DNA of 64,000 nt, taken from CALBPI01 sp942491885 (GTDB taxonomy: Bacteria > Pseudomonadota > Gammaproteobacteria > Steroidobacterales > Woeseiaceae). The notes beneath the pieces are model-generated. The model worked only from the letters and a program-made list of their open reading frames with translations. It was not told the origin of the DNA and ran no database searches. The translations under genes and the position numbers were made by a program. Shown one piece after another: positions 52,345 to 62,061 of the stretch; the first letter of the stretch is position 1; each line of letters starts with the position of its first letter. The stretch is from the NCBI GenBank assembly GCA_942491885.1, contig CALOCQ010000008.1:744001-808000 (forward strand), written 5' to 3'.

Positions 52345-54504
52345 ATGACCATGACATCCGACGATGCCGTCCGGCGCGACGTCATTATAGTCGAGGGTAT
52401 GTTCTGTGCCGCGTGTGCGGCCAGCGTCGAGGCAACGCTGGCAAAACAACCCGGCGTGCAACGTGCGGCAGTGAATTTTGCTGCCGATGCGGCGGTGGTC
52501 GAATGGACCAGTAACGTACCTGAACGCGATAGCGTGCTCGACGCGATCAAGCGGCTCGGTTACCGGCCGCGACTGCTCGGCGAAGCGCGTGAAACGCGCA
52601 GTAAGGATGATCCCGCGCGCGGCCTTATGCTGCGGCTCATCATCGCGGTGTTCTTCGGCATGTGGACGATGCTACCGTCCATCGCGCTCTACCTTGATGC
52701 AGCCGGCCCGGATGCGGCATTCGGGCTCGCCGTCGCCGCGGGTGCGTTCAGTCTGCCGGTCATCCTGTACGCCGGCATCCCTTTCTACCGCATGGGACTT
52801 GCGACACTCAGGAGCGGCATCGCAGGTATCGACGCACTGATTACGATCGGCGTCGCCGGCAGTGTTGTGCTGTCGGCCATCAACCTGGCCAGCGGCAGTT
52901 CCGAGGTCTACTTCGAGGTCGCGGTTGCACTGATCACACTGCAACTAATCGCCCGTCTGGTCGACTATCGCATACGCCGTACCGCGCGCGATGCGGTGAC
53001 AGCGCTGCTCGATCTCGCGCCGCTGGAAGTCACGGTGATTGACGGCGCAGAGGATGATCGGCAGGTCGCTCTCGGCAACGTTGCGATCGGCGCATTGATA
53101 CGGGTGCGACCGGGCGAACGCCTGGCACTCGATGGCACCGTGCACGACGGCCAAGCCGCGATCGATGCCAGCCTGCTAAGCGGCGAATCGCGACCGCAAA
53201 CGGTTAGCCGTGGCGCGACACTTAACGCCGGCGTACAGATACTCGATGGCGAGTTACTGATCGAGGTAACGGCGGTGTCCGGCAAGCGTCGCATCGATGC
53301 GCTGTCACGGCAGGTCCGTCATATGTTGGCCGCCAAGCCGGCCTGGCAACAGCGCGTAGAAATTCTGGCTCGCTGGTTCCTGTTCGGATCGGCCGCGCTC
53401 GCCATCATTGGCGCCGCAATAGTTTTGATCAGCGGCGGCAGCGCCACGGATGCTGCGGCGCGCGCGCTCGCAGTTTTTGTCATTGCATGTCCCTGCGCGC
53501 TGTCGCTCGCGGCGCCGCTGGTCGGACTGGCCGCCTCCGCGTCGGCGGCGCGGCGCGGCGTGATCCTGCGTGACCTCAGCGCCATCACGCATGCGGCCAA
53601 ACCGGACATACTGTTTACGGACAAGACAGGCACGCTGACGCAAGGCCGACCCGCTATCGTCCGTGTACATACCACCGGTGACGCCAGCGAAGGAGAGCTG
53701 CTTGCGCTTGCCGCCGCCGCGGAGCGTGGCAGTGAGCACCCGATCGGCCGCGCGATTGTCGCTGCTGTGTTGCCCGCCGCCAAGACGCTGCCGGGTACGC
53801 TGAGCGCAACACCGGGCAGTGGCATCACATTCAGCGGCGAGCATGCGCTGTTGCATCTGGGCAGCGTCGACTGGTTCGCCGAACTCGGTATCGCTGTACC
53901 AACGCTACCGGCCACTGACGATACGCGCGTTCTGGTTGCCAGCGATCGCGAATACGTCGGCGCGATCGACCTGAGAGACGCACTGCGTCCGGGCGTAAGA
54001 CAAACAATCGATGCTCTGCATCAAGCTGGCATTGCCGTGACAATTCTGAGTGGTGACTCTGACGGGCTCGTGCAACGCATTGCGCTCGAGCTCGGCGTCG
54101 AGGGACGCGGCGGGCTGTCGCCAGAAGAGAAGACCGTACTTGTTGAACAAGCGCAGCTTGCTGGTCAGCGCGTTGCGTTTGCCGGCGACGGACTCAACGA
54201 CGGACCCGCACTTGCCGCCGCCGACCTTGGCATCGCCGTAGGCGACGCGACGGACGCCGCCAGATCCGCTGCGGCTATCACCTTGCAGGATGCCGATTTC
54301 ACTACACTACCCGAGATATTCCATATGACCCGTCACGCCCGGCGCATCATCCGGCAAAATCTCGCTTGGGCGGTCATCTACAATATTGTTGCGATCCCTG
54401 CTGCCATGGCGGGGTTCGTGCACCCTGCCGTGGCCGCTGCAGCGATGGCCGCATCGTCAATCAGCATCGCATTGAATGCATGGCGCGCCGGCGCCCGTCG
54501 CTAG
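52345..54504 (+). CDS. ccoI: CcoI-type copper-exporting P1B ATPase
   Basis: 719 residues, one base after the ccoP stop (TGAATG). An N-terminal HMA domain has VEGMFCAACAASVEATL. Eight helices include the metal channel VIACPCALSLAAP. Phosphorylation site DKTGTLTQG, HP-motif GSEHPIG, nucleotide segment GSGITFSGE and hinge GDGLNDGPALAAAD are intact. In CcoI it delivers copper for the CcoN active site. The gene closes the operon; ccoG, ccoH and ccoQ are not present. Confidence 0.94.
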   Translation: MTMTSDDAVRRDVIIVEGMFCAACAASVEATLAKQPGVQRAAVNFAADAAVVEWTSNVPERDSVLDAIKRLGYRPRLLGEARETRSKDDPARGLMLRLIIAVFFGMWTMLPSIALYLDAAGPDAAFGLAVAAGAFSLPVILYAGIPFYRMGLATLRSGIAGIDALITIGVAGSVVLSAINLASGSSEVYFEVAVALITLQLIARLVDYRIRRTARDAVTALLDLAPLEVTVIDGAEDDRQVALGNVAIGALIRVRPGERLALDGTVHDGQAAIDASLLSGESRPQTVSRGATLNAGVQILDGELLIEVTAVSGKRRIDALSRQVRHMLAAKPAWQQRVEILARWFLFGSAALAIIGAAIVLISGGSATDAAARALAVFVIACPCALSLAAPLVGLAASASAARRGVILRDLSAITHAAKPDILFTDKTGTLTQGRPAIVRVHTTGDASEGELLALAAAAERGSEHPIGRAIVAAVLPAAKTLPGTLSATPGSGITFSGEHALLHLGSVDWFAELGIAVPTLPATDDTRVLVASDREYVGAIDLRDALRPGVRQTIDALHQAGIAVTILSGDSDGLVQRIALELGVEGRGGLSPEEKTVLVEQAQLAGQRVAFAGDGLNDGPALAAADLGIAVGDATDAARSAAAITLQDADFTTLPEIFHMTRHARRIIRQNLAWAVIYNIVAIPAAMAGFVHPAVAAAAMAASSISIALNAWRAGARR

Positions 54505-54525
54505 ACGACTCAACCATGGCCACGA

Positions 54526-55686
54526 TCATGCTGCGAGAAACTCATCGGGCATCAGACTGGTCGCGAGCATGACGCCATTGATGTCGGCGTGATCCTGCCA
54601 GCTGGACGCGCACTGATGTTCAGGCAAACACCAAAAGGATTCGATGCGCGCTGCGAGTGGCTCATAGGCAACCAGTTCATCAAGCTGCGTCGCGAACGCC
54701 GCCCGGCCCCGACCTGAATCCTTCATTATCCGCGCAATGGCGTGCAGGCCGCCGGACAAACCCAATTCGCGAAACGCAAGCCTGTGCTCGGCCGGCTCCA
54801 GCAACCCGTGCTGGACGGCGAATACACGCAGGCTTGAAGCTGCGTCCTGCAATAGTCGCAGATCCAGACCCTCGTCCGGCATCACAGACGCGTCGACCAG
54901 CTGCACGACACGACAGGCGTCGAACATCAGGCCACCAATGCCCAGCGGATCATCGGTGGGCCATCGCTGATCTGAAATCATTGATGATGTAACAGCGATT
55001 TCCGGCTCCAACACTTGCGCGCCGGGGGCATCTCCAACCGCCAAACCACAGGCACGAATTTCATGGTAGGTCACATAGGCGTCCAGCGCATCGTGCAGAC
55101 CCGTCGACGCCACCAGTGTATGGGACAGATCGATGCTCATCTTCCACACATAGCGTGGCGCGACGTGGCGCAACTCATCGGCGGCGAAGCGCGCGTGCGC
55201 GACGGCAGCCAACTCTGCGGCCCAGCGCTGATAGCGCGCATCGCCGGTCACCGCGGCGGCTCGACACAGTGCATGCATCCACTTGGTGAGGTAGTGGAAA
55301 TACTGCCCATCCCGGTCCCATTCGAGAGCCTCATCAGCGCGCTCGTGGCGACCGCGTTCATTGAGCGGCTTACCTATTCGCAGGCCGCCGGCCGTCGGAT
55401 GGCGAGCGCCCTGCACCTCGTCGAGCCCGCTGATCCAGCCCGACCGGGGGTCGTCCGCACGGTGCCGCCCGAGGGTCTGGTGCACCTGCTCGATCAATGC
55501 CAGCGCCAGGCGTTCGTAGTGCGGCTCACCGGTGCGTCGAAAAAGACTGAGGTAGTTGCACACGGCATAGGCGTCGGTCCACAGATAGCGCCGCGGCTGA
55601 ATTGTCGCCGGCGACAGACCCGTGCGTTCAGCGAACGCCTGCATAATGTCATGCACTGCAGCGATCGCATCATCTGTGTGATTCAT
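54526..55686 (-). CDS. Alpha/alpha-toroid-like protein (six-hairpin type), function unknown
   Basis: 386 residues. Repeated helical hairpins (YLWTDAYAVCNYLSLFRRTG, YFHYLTKWMHALCRAAAVTG, YVWKMSIDLSHTLVASTGLH) resemble six-hairpin glycosidase or terpenoid-cyclase folds. Some regions are rich in Trp/His/Asp, as sugar-binding clefts are. No catalytic signature could be confirmed. Starts 14 nt after the PCMT-esterase gene with AGCAGG upstream of the ATG, so it is co-transcribed and may act on related material. No signal peptide. Confidence 0.65.
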   Translation of the reverse strand: MNHTDDAIAAVHDIMQAFAERTGLSPATIQPRRYLWTDAYAVCNYLSLFRRTGEPHYERLALALIEQVHQTLGRHRADDPRSGWISGLDEVQGARHPTAGGLRIGKPLNERGRHERADEALEWDRDGQYFHYLTKWMHALCRAAAVTGDARYQRWAAELAAVAHARFAADELRHVAPRYVWKMSIDLSHTLVASTGLHDALDAYVTYHEIRACGLAVGDAPGAQVLEPEIAVTSSMISDQRWPTDDPLGIGGLMFDACRVVQLVDASVMPDEGLDLRLLQDAASSLRVFAVQHGLLEPAEHRLAFRELGLSGGLHAIARIMKDSGRGRAAFATQLDELVAYEPLAARIESFWCLPEHQCASSWQDHADINGVMLATSLMPDEFLAA

Positions 55687-55700
55687 CGCCTGCTCGCCGC

Positions 55701-57704
55701 TCAGATACCGAACGGATAGGTGTCGGGCAGATCCCCGGTTTCGGACGTCGTCAGCGGCGTCACGGCGCTGGTCTCATCCACCCAGATGTACTCATCGAAC
55801 TGCCGCGGCAGCACGGCCTCGAAATAGTGGCTGGCCAGTTCGGTCTCCGGCCGATAGATTACACCAATCGCGCGTTCCAGCCGCGGCTGCGCCAACTCGC
55901 CGATGACCTCTATGTTCTGGTTGTATCGCAAAGGCATGATCAAACCGGCCTGCTCCGTCATATGGAACAGCCGCTCATAACTCTGCGGATGCGCTGGGCG
56001 CACCCGCATGACCTGCATTGGCTCATCCCAGTTTGACGCCGCGGCGACGGTGCCGTGATCGGTGCCGAAACCGATACTGTAGGAGGCATCGGCATAAGCC
56101 TGCCGGCAAAGCTGTCCGATGTTGAACTCGCCGCGCGAAGACATCTCCGTCGCCGACGCATCGCCGATATGAGAATTGTGTGCCCAGACAACGGCCCGGG
56201 CGTCTTTGCCATGGGCGTTGAGAACTCGCTGCAGCGTGTCGAACATGTGCTGGTCACGCAGATTCCAGGAGGCGCGCGAGCCGTAGTACATGATGCGGTA
56301 GTAGCGCTCGGCGTTAGCGACCAACGTCGCGTTTTGCGTCACATCCAGAAAGCGCTCGCCGTCATCGCGAGCGTAATGCTCGCGGTTCTTGAACAGATCG
56401 GTCAGCATGTTCGCAACATCATTCTCACATTTTCGATAAGCGCCGCTGAGCGCCGCCTGGCCGTACGCCGCCGGGTTAGTCTCCCAGGGGCTGAGGCAGC
56501 CATAGCGCCAGCGCGCCACCGAGGCCAGCGCCGGATCCACGTCCTCCAGGAAACTGATCACCGCACGTGCCGAGTTGTAAAGGCTATACAGGTCGAGGCC
56601 GTAAAAGGCCGTGCGCTTATCACGCTGCAACGGCTTGTTGTGCTCGTGCAGCCAGTCAACGAACTCACGCGTCTCGACATTGCGCCACATCCAGGTCGGG
56701 AAGCGCGCAAATGCCGTCCACTCGTTCGCTGCAGCCTCTCGATGGCGCACGTAGTGATCGATTTGCGCGGCATCCGGCCAGTCGGCCTCGGCGGCCACGA
56801 TCGTGAAGCCCTTCTCCTCAATCAGCCGTTGCGTCAAGCGCGCGCGCAGTCGGTAGAATTCCGACGTACCATGACTGGCCTCGCCGATCAGCACGACGCG
56901 TGCGTCACCGATGCGCTGCAGCAGCGCGCTGAGATCCGCGTCGTGCGACGAGTCGAACAATTCGCTGTTGCGTCGAATCAGACTCGGCAGGGTTTGCGAA
57001 ACAGTGGACGCAGCGCGCACCGCGCGGGGCCGCGAAGTTTCACTGGCAGGATCGTCAAGCTCCCAACCCTGTTCTCCGATCAGCGGCACGAAGCGCACAT
57101 CGGCGAGATCCTCCGTATCGAACACGCCCTCGCCGCGATTGACGATGCGAATCAGCTCCTGCACACGCTGCGACGTGCCCACCGGAATGACCATGCGACC
57201 GCCGACGGCGAGCTGACTCTTGAGGCTTTCCGGCACGACCGGCGCGCCGGCTGAAACCAGTATCGCGTCGAACGGTGCATGATCGGCCCAGCCGCGAGTG
57301 CCGTCTGCATTCAGGACGTGGACATTCTCATAGCCTTGCTCACGCAAGCAGGCGCTGGCGCCTTTGGCCAGCTCGCTGATTCGCTCGATCGTGTATACCT
57401 CTGCCGCCAGCTCGCCGAGCACAGCGGCCGCGTAACCGGAGCCGGCTCCGATCTCAAGTACCTTGTCGCCCGGCCGCAGCGCGAGCGCCTCGACCATGAA
57501 GGCGACGATGTAGGGCTGCGAAATCGTCTGCCCGGCGGCAATGGGCAATGGCGAGTCAGCATAGCTCTGTGCCTGCGCCTCGGGCGGCACGAACGCCTCG
57601 CGACGCACGCTGCGCATTGCGTCGAGCACCCGCGGATCGCGTACGCCACGCGACTCAATCTGTCGCGACACCATCTCCTGACGCTCTGTCACGAAATCGA
57701 CCAT
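55701..57704 (-). CDS. Protein-L-isoaspartate methyltransferase fused to erythromycin esterase-like domain
   Basis: 667 residues from the ATG at 57704 (GGGAG 6 nt upstream). Residues 1-215 are a full PCMT: REAFVPPEAQAQSYADSPLP, GQTISQPYIVAFM, LEIGAGSGYAAAVLGEL and the C-terminal LADVRFVPLIGEQGW. After a linker, about 250-645 form an Ere-type domain with the catalytic GEASHGTSEFY, the acid EADW and the later His of WAHNSHIGD. The two are not one pathway in known biology: the first repairs isoaspartyl proteins, the second cuts lactone esters. Such fusions occur in some bacteria; the esterase half may be a housekeeping hydrolase rather than a resistance enzyme. Confidence 0.92.
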   Translation of the reverse strand: MVDFVTERQEMVSRQIESRGVRDPRVLDAMRSVRREAFVPPEAQAQSYADSPLPIAAGQTISQPYIVAFMVEALALRPGDKVLEIGAGSGYAAAVLGELAAEVYTIERISELAKGASACLREQGYENVHVLNADGTRGWADHAPFDAILVSAGAPVVPESLKSQLAVGGRMVIPVGTSQRVQELIRIVNRGEGVFDTEDLADVRFVPLIGEQGWELDDPASETSRPRAVRAASTVSQTLPSLIRRNSELFDSSHDADLSALLQRIGDARVVLIGEASHGTSEFYRLRARLTQRLIEEKGFTIVAAEADWPDAAQIDHYVRHREAAANEWTAFARFPTWMWRNVETREFVDWLHEHNKPLQRDKRTAFYGLDLYSLYNSARAVISFLEDVDPALASVARWRYGCLSPWETNPAAYGQAALSGAYRKCENDVANMLTDLFKNREHYARDDGERFLDVTQNATLVANAERYYRIMYYGSRASWNLRDQHMFDTLQRVLNAHGKDARAVVWAHNSHIGDASATEMSSRGEFNIGQLCRQAYADASYSIGFGTDHGTVAAASNWDEPMQVMRVRPAHPQSYERLFHMTEQAGLIMPLRYNQNIEVIGELAQPRLERAIGVIYRPETELASHYFEAVLPRQFDEYIWVDETSAVTPLTTSETGDLPDTYPFGI

Positions 57705-57896
57705 CGGCGGCTCCCGTCGCAATTCTTTTAAAGCGACGATAGATCATCCGGGACACCTGCGACATCAGGGCATGTGCGTATTCCTCCAGGCCGCACACGT
57801 TGCGCAGCGCGAAGATACCTGCGGCGACGAGTGTGTCATGTAGCACCGGCGGCGACCGATTAACAGTTCACCGCGGTGCCTCAGAGTCACCGCCGC

Positions 57897-58922
57897 CTAT
57901 TGCTCGACCAGCAGCACATGAGCACCGCGCGCATGCTCGCGTTTGAGTGCCACGAGCGCGGCATTGGCCTCGGACAGTGGATACGTCGTGACCGTCGGGC
58001 GGATTGCAAACCGCGCGGCCAGCGGCAGGAACTCGCTGATATCGTCGCGCGTGATATTGGCCACTGTCTTTATCTCACGCTCCATCCACAGATGATCGTG
58101 ATAGGAGAGCTGGCGCAACACCGAGTGGTCCGCGTCCTCCTTGCGGATAGCGTTAATCACCAAACGGCCGCCGGGCGCGAGGTTGGCAAGCGCGGCCACG
58201 ACTGGCGTCCATGCCGGCGTCGTGTCGATGATGGCGGCGAGCGGCCAGGGCGGGCAATCCATGGTATCGCCAACCCAACTCGCACCGAGCTTGTGCGCAA
58301 ACGTGCGGCTCTCGGCATCGTGCGCAAACACCGCGACCTCGATGCCCGGATACATGTGTTGCACCAGTTGCAGAACAATGTGTGCAGAGGCGCCGAAGCC
58401 GGTGAGCCCCAGACGCTCGCCGCGTTCCAGTCGCGCGAGACGCAGTGCCCGATAGCCAATCGCACCGGCGCACAGCAGCGGCGCCGCCTCGGCGTCGCTG
58501 AACAGGTCGGGAATCGGATACGCATAACGTTCATCGACAACCATGAATGGTGCATAGCCGCCGTCGGCGTCGCGGCCGGTCGCGCGGAATGCTTCGCTGA
58601 GATTTTCGTCGTGCGAGCCATCCGATGCATAGATCCAACCGACACCAACACGCTCGCCTGCGCGAAAGCGCGTCGCACCGTCGCCGCGGCTGTCCACCCG
58701 GCCAACGACCTCATGACCCGGAATCACCGGCAGCACAGGCGGCGCGGTGCGGCCTTCGATTTCGTCGAGTTCCGTGTGACAGACGCCGCAGGCGCGAATG
58801 GCAATGCGAATCTCACCGCCGCCCGGTGTCGGTACCGGCACCTGGGCCGCGCGCAGCGGTGCATCGTCGGTGGCAACCGATGTGATTCGGTCAAGTAGCA
58901 TCGCCCGCATGGTGAGTAGCAT
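57897..58922 (-). CDS. Zinc-dependent medium-chain alcohol dehydrogenase lacking structural zinc site
   Basis: 341 residues. Catalytic zinc ligands are present: Cys of RACGVCHTELD, His of PVIPGHEVVGRV and Cys of APLLCAGAIGYRAL. The stretch that normally holds four structural-zinc cysteines (after GVGW) reads IYASDGSHDENLSEAF and has none. NAD(P)-binding glycine pattern is LTGFGASAHIV. Family relatives oxidise primary alcohols or reduce aldehydes. The start may be the ATG at 58910 (MRAMLLDR), closer to relatives. A perfect palindrome lies 27 nt upstream of the start. Confidence 0.88.
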   Translation of the reverse strand: MLLTMRAMLLDRITSVATDDAPLRAAQVPVPTPGGGEIRIAIRACGVCHTELDEIEGRTAPPVLPVIPGHEVVGRVDSRGDGATRFRAGERVGVGWIYASDGSHDENLSEAFRATGRDADGGYAPFMVVDERYAYPIPDLFSDAEAAPLLCAGAIGYRALRLARLERGERLGLTGFGASAHIVLQLVQHMYPGIEVAVFAHDAESRTFAHKLGASWVGDTMDCPPWPLAAIIDTTPAWTPVVAALANLAPGGRLVINAIRKEDADHSVLRQLSYHDHLWMEREIKTVANITRDDISEFLPLAARFAIRPTVTTYPLSEANAALVALKREHARGAHVLLVEQ

Positions 58923-59258
58923 CGTATATACCCCGGTAAGACCGACACGTCACATGACGCGATGTGACTCGCGACATCCGTTCAAACAGGCTACAAGCAA
59001 GCCGCAGCGCGCGTATTGTGAGTTATACCTAACCGAGCGCAAGCTCGCCGACGAAGACATCGGCGTCGCCAAAGATACGTTTCCAGCCTATGCGCCATTC
59101 GCTGGCGTTAGCCAATTCCTGGCCGGTCGCCATGCGCCGGCCAACGCAACCACTGCCAGTTGAGCGACACCGACCGCTGTCCTGATAAAGGCATCGCAAC
59201 GCCGCCCGGCGCGCACCGCAGCGTTCCGACAAAGCGATTAGTCGCCTGGCGGGTCACA
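58923..59258. other. 336-bp intergenic region
   Basis: Contains the palindrome at 58949-58968. No gene is supported; the open frames lack ribosome sites and family likeness. Confidence 0.4.
58949..58968. promoter_or_regulatory. Palindromic operator GTCACAT-N6-ATGTGAC
   Basis: Perfect 7-bp arms around six bases, 27 bp before the alcohol dehydrogenase start. The position suits a repressor or activator dimer acting on that gene. Half-sites point opposite to CRP, so CRP is unlikely. Confidence 0.5.
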
Positions 59259-61118
59259 TCAGAAATTCAGTCGCAGTGCCGCCTCGACGATGTCGGCGTC
59301 GTAATACTCGATGCCGCCTTCGCCATAATTGAGATAGCGATAAGAAAGGCGAAGCAGGAAGTTTCGCGGCAAACCGATGTCAAGGAAGCCCAGCGCATCA
59401 TCGCGCTTCACGTTAAAGCTGCCATCGTTATCATAGGCACGATAATTGGCGCCGAGCGCGAGATCGTCACGCATCTTCCAGCTCACGGCCGCGTCGACGT
59501 AAGAGGTATCGGCAGCGTACGCGACGTCAAACAGATCCTGCCGCGTCCCTCCGATGACAAGCCGCTGGAAGTCTCGCGACAAATCCACCACCGTAGCGCC
59601 AACCGACCATGTCAGGCGATCAGACGCATAGTTGAGTCGCAGATCCGTTTGCACCGTGTCGTCGGCCCAGTCGGATGTATCGTTGTCGCGCTCAATCCTG
59701 CTGTGCGAGCCGCTAACACTGAGGTCGTTGTTGATCCGGTATTTACCGCGCAGACGATAGCGGGTCGAGCTGGACGGCGACGCCAGTGAAAAGGGATCAT
59801 CGAAACTCGAATTGTCGATACTGGCTGTCAGCGTCAATGCCTCGCCCGCCCGGTAGTCGAGCGAGCCGAAAAACCCGTCGCTGTCGGTTTGCCGCGCGGT
59901 GAGGCGCGTCGCATCGCCTAGCGGTGTGGCCGCAGACTCGACATCACGTCGCTCGCCGCTCCAACCCGCCGACACCGTGACCGCCGGCGAGGCGGCATAC
60001 AATACGCCGAGTTGGTAGCCGGTGCTTTCGATATCCCAGCTGCTCTGGCCACCCTCCGCTGCACCCACCGCCAGACCGCCCGACTGATCGAGGCGCTGAT
60101 GCCTGATACCGGCCAACAGCTGCAGTCGATCGTTAACGGTGAACGTAACATCGCCATCAATCAGCGCCGTATCGCGCTCGATAGCACCGTTGCCGCTCAC
60201 GTCAGTGACAAAAGGTGCGCCGAGGAAGTCCGTACCTTGCGAACGCTCACTGGAATCGACATCCAGATCGAGATTCCCCACAACGGCAGCCACTGCCAGT
60301 TGCAGGCGCGAACTCGGCGTTAACCTGATACGCGCCGTATGTTCGTAACTCTTGTAGTCGTAGGGCTGATTGAGAAAAAAGAAATCCAGCGTCGTCGGAT
60401 CGGCCGTATTGCCGCCTTCCGAGAATCCGGGCAGGAACAGCTCGGTTTCATTCCGATAATCGCTGACACGTTCCTCAAGCGTAAGCGACACGGCGTCCCA
60501 GTCATGGCGCAGACCTACGCGCCACACCTGCATCGATTCGTCGATCGGCTTGTCAAACTCAAACTCGTCGCGCTGGATATCCAGCGTCGTTGTGCTGCTG
60601 CCCCGCTTGTCGAAGCGCTCGAGCCCGAGCATCAGTCGCGTCTGTCCGGTCAGATCGACATCAAGGCTCAGTTTGTCCCGGGTGCGTTCGAAATCATAAC
60701 GGTGAAAGTCACCTCCGGTAGAACCCGAGATACTCGCATCTTCGGGCAGCACTAAAATGTCGTCGTAGAAGTACGCCGAGCGACGCCGTTCGGCGCGAAA
60801 GTGATAGGCACCATACTCGCGCACTTCAAGACGCAGGTTCTCATACGGCTCACCACCGATATTCGCCACATCGAGAGAAACCAGGTCCGGCCATCCCTCG
60901 TCGTCATCCTGCGCCCTGAATTCGAGCTGCGCACCGACCAGACGAGGACCGGACGGCAGGTTGATGTCCTCATCATACTTGGCCTGCGAACCACTGACGG
61001 CAACGTCCCGCCAACCGACCGTCACGCTGCCGGATAGCTCATCCGCCGCGGCACCGGGACTTGCACAGGCACTGCCCGCGCAGCATGCCAACATCAGCAG
61101 ACGCGGCACGACGCTCAT
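59259..61118 (-). CDS. MtrB/PioB-like outer-membrane porin of a porin-cytochrome conduit
   Basis: 619 residues with a signal peptide (LLMLACCAGSACASPGAAADE). The mature chain is a large all-beta barrel, with YDFERTRDKLSLDVDLTGQT and WRVGLRHDWDAVSLTLEERV, and a barrel-type C-terminal strand DADIVEAALRLNF ending in Phe. Its start overlaps the stop of the decahaem cytochrome gene (ATGA), the usual arrangement in mtrAB, pioAB and dmsEF. The barrel wraps the cytochrome so electrons can cross the outer membrane. No CXXC seen at the mature N-terminus, which some MtrB have. No outer-surface partner gene is nearby. Confidence 0.85.
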   Translation of the reverse strand: MSVVPRLLMLACCAGSACASPGAAADELSGSVTVGWRDVAVSGSQAKYDEDINLPSGPRLVGAQLEFRAQDDDEGWPDLVSLDVANIGGEPYENLRLEVREYGAYHFRAERRRSAYFYDDILVLPEDASISGSTGGDFHRYDFERTRDKLSLDVDLTGQTRLMLGLERFDKRGSSTTTLDIQRDEFEFDKPIDESMQVWRVGLRHDWDAVSLTLEERVSDYRNETELFLPGFSEGGNTADPTTLDFFFLNQPYDYKSYEHTARIRLTPSSRLQLAVAAVVGNLDLDVDSSERSQGTDFLGAPFVTDVSGNGAIERDTALIDGDVTFTVNDRLQLLAGIRHQRLDQSGGLAVGAAEGGQSSWDIESTGYQLGVLYAASPAVTVSAGWSGERRDVESAATPLGDATRLTARQTDSDGFFGSLDYRAGEALTLTASIDNSSFDDPFSLASPSSSTRYRLRGKYRINNDLSVSGSHSRIERDNDTSDWADDTVQTDLRLNYASDRLTWSVGATVVDLSRDFQRLVIGGTRQDLFDVAYAADTSYVDAAVSWKMRDDLALGANYRAYDNDGSFNVKRDDALGFLDIGLPRNFLLRLSYRYLNYGEGGIEYYDADIVEAALRLNF

Positions 61119-61951
61119 TTCAGGAAAGACGGATCAAGATTGGACCCGTGTATCGTCGAGTGGCAGTTGGTACATACGCTGTCGGTCCCGAACCGCGGGC
61201 TGCCGACGGGCGCAAATCCCAGATGAAACTGGGGAACACCTGCATGGCAGCTATAGCACTGCTCGCCAACCTTCTGGTGCGTCAGCAGAAAGCGATTCGG
61301 GCTGCCGTGCGGCGCGTGACAGGCGAGGCAACCATCAACACGCGAGGCGCCGTGCTCGAAGACGAACGGGCCCGCCGTTTCCGCGTGACAACCAACGCAA
61401 CGCTCTTGCTTGACCGCGCCGAGCTGCAAACGTTCTGGCGGCGCATGTGGATCATGACACGACACACAGGTCACCGAATTCTCATGCAACCGATGACGCT
61501 TGGTAAACGCAAACCGTGCCAGCACGTCCTCGTGGCAACCCACGCAAGCCGCTGTACCGGCCTCGAGTTGCTCAAAGCCAAGCGGTGCCGAAGCGCGCGC
61601 CGGCGGTTCGTGAACCGTGTGACAATCGCTGCAGGCGAGACCGGCCATTGCATGGGCACTCTTTGGCGCGGCATGCGTGTCACGGTGACAACTGCCGCAA
61701 GCGGCATCCTTCACAATCGGGGTTTCATTGCTGAACGCCAGCACCCCGCCCGACATCGGGTTGAGAATATGTTTCGCCGCGTCGCCATGGCAGCTCGCAC
61801 ACGCATTGTCGTCGCCGGCCGGAACCGGCAGGTCGGCGTGTGCGGTACCTTGCAGGTTCTCGGCATGCCCCGCATGGCAGCCGGTGCAGTCGGCATTCAC
61901 GTACCAGGCCGCAAACATCGACAGCACAATCGCAATAATTCGGAGTTTCAT
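61115..61951 (-). CDS. Decahaem c-type cytochrome, MtrA/DmsE family
   Basis: 278 residues with a signal peptide (IIAIVLSMFAAWYVNADC). Exactly ten CXXCH sites are present: CTGCH, CASCH, CGSCH, CSDCH, CVGCH, CVSCH, CVGCH, CLACH, CYSCH, CTNCH. The spacing and the LHENSVTCVSCHDPHAPP and GQ/GEQCYSCHAGVP segments fit the MtrA/PioA/DmsE family. It forms a haem wire through the barrel encoded next door. Divergent from nqrA, 110 bp away. Confidence 0.94.
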   Translation of the reverse strand: MKLRIIAIVLSMFAAWYVNADCTGCHAGHAENLQGTAHADLPVPAGDDNACASCHGDAAKHILNPMSGGVLAFSNETPIVKDAACGSCHRDTHAAPKSAHAMAGLACSDCHTVHEPPARASAPLGFEQLEAGTAACVGCHEDVLARFAFTKRHRLHENSVTCVSCHDPHAPPERLQLGAVKQERCVGCHAETAGPFVFEHGASRVDGCLACHAPHGSPNRFLLTHQKVGEQCYSCHAGVPQFHLGFAPVGSPRFGTDSVCTNCHSTIHGSNLDPSFLK

Positions 61952-62061
61952 ATAGCTTCATCATCACTGTTTGGTTGATGCAATGCCTATAGTGGTTTTC
62001 ACCTATACGAAACAGCCGTTTGCGTACAGCGTTGCCAGACGTGTCGTGGCAGAATTGCAGC

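Noticed and set aside
56055..57254. Plus-strand frame of 399 codons
   Set aside because: Antisense to the PCMT-esterase fusion, whose motifs are unmistakable.
57876..58898. Plus-strand frame of 340 codons
   Set aside because: Mirror of the alcohol dehydrogenase gene.
58950..58967. CRP site upstream of the alcohol dehydrogenase
   Set aside because: The half-sites (TCACAT and ATGTGA) face the wrong way for CRP's TGTGA-N6-TCACA; kept only as an unidentified palindrome.
61061..61978. Plus-strand frame of 305 codons
   Set aside because: Antisense to the decahaem cytochrome; the ten CXXCH motifs fix the minus strand as coding.
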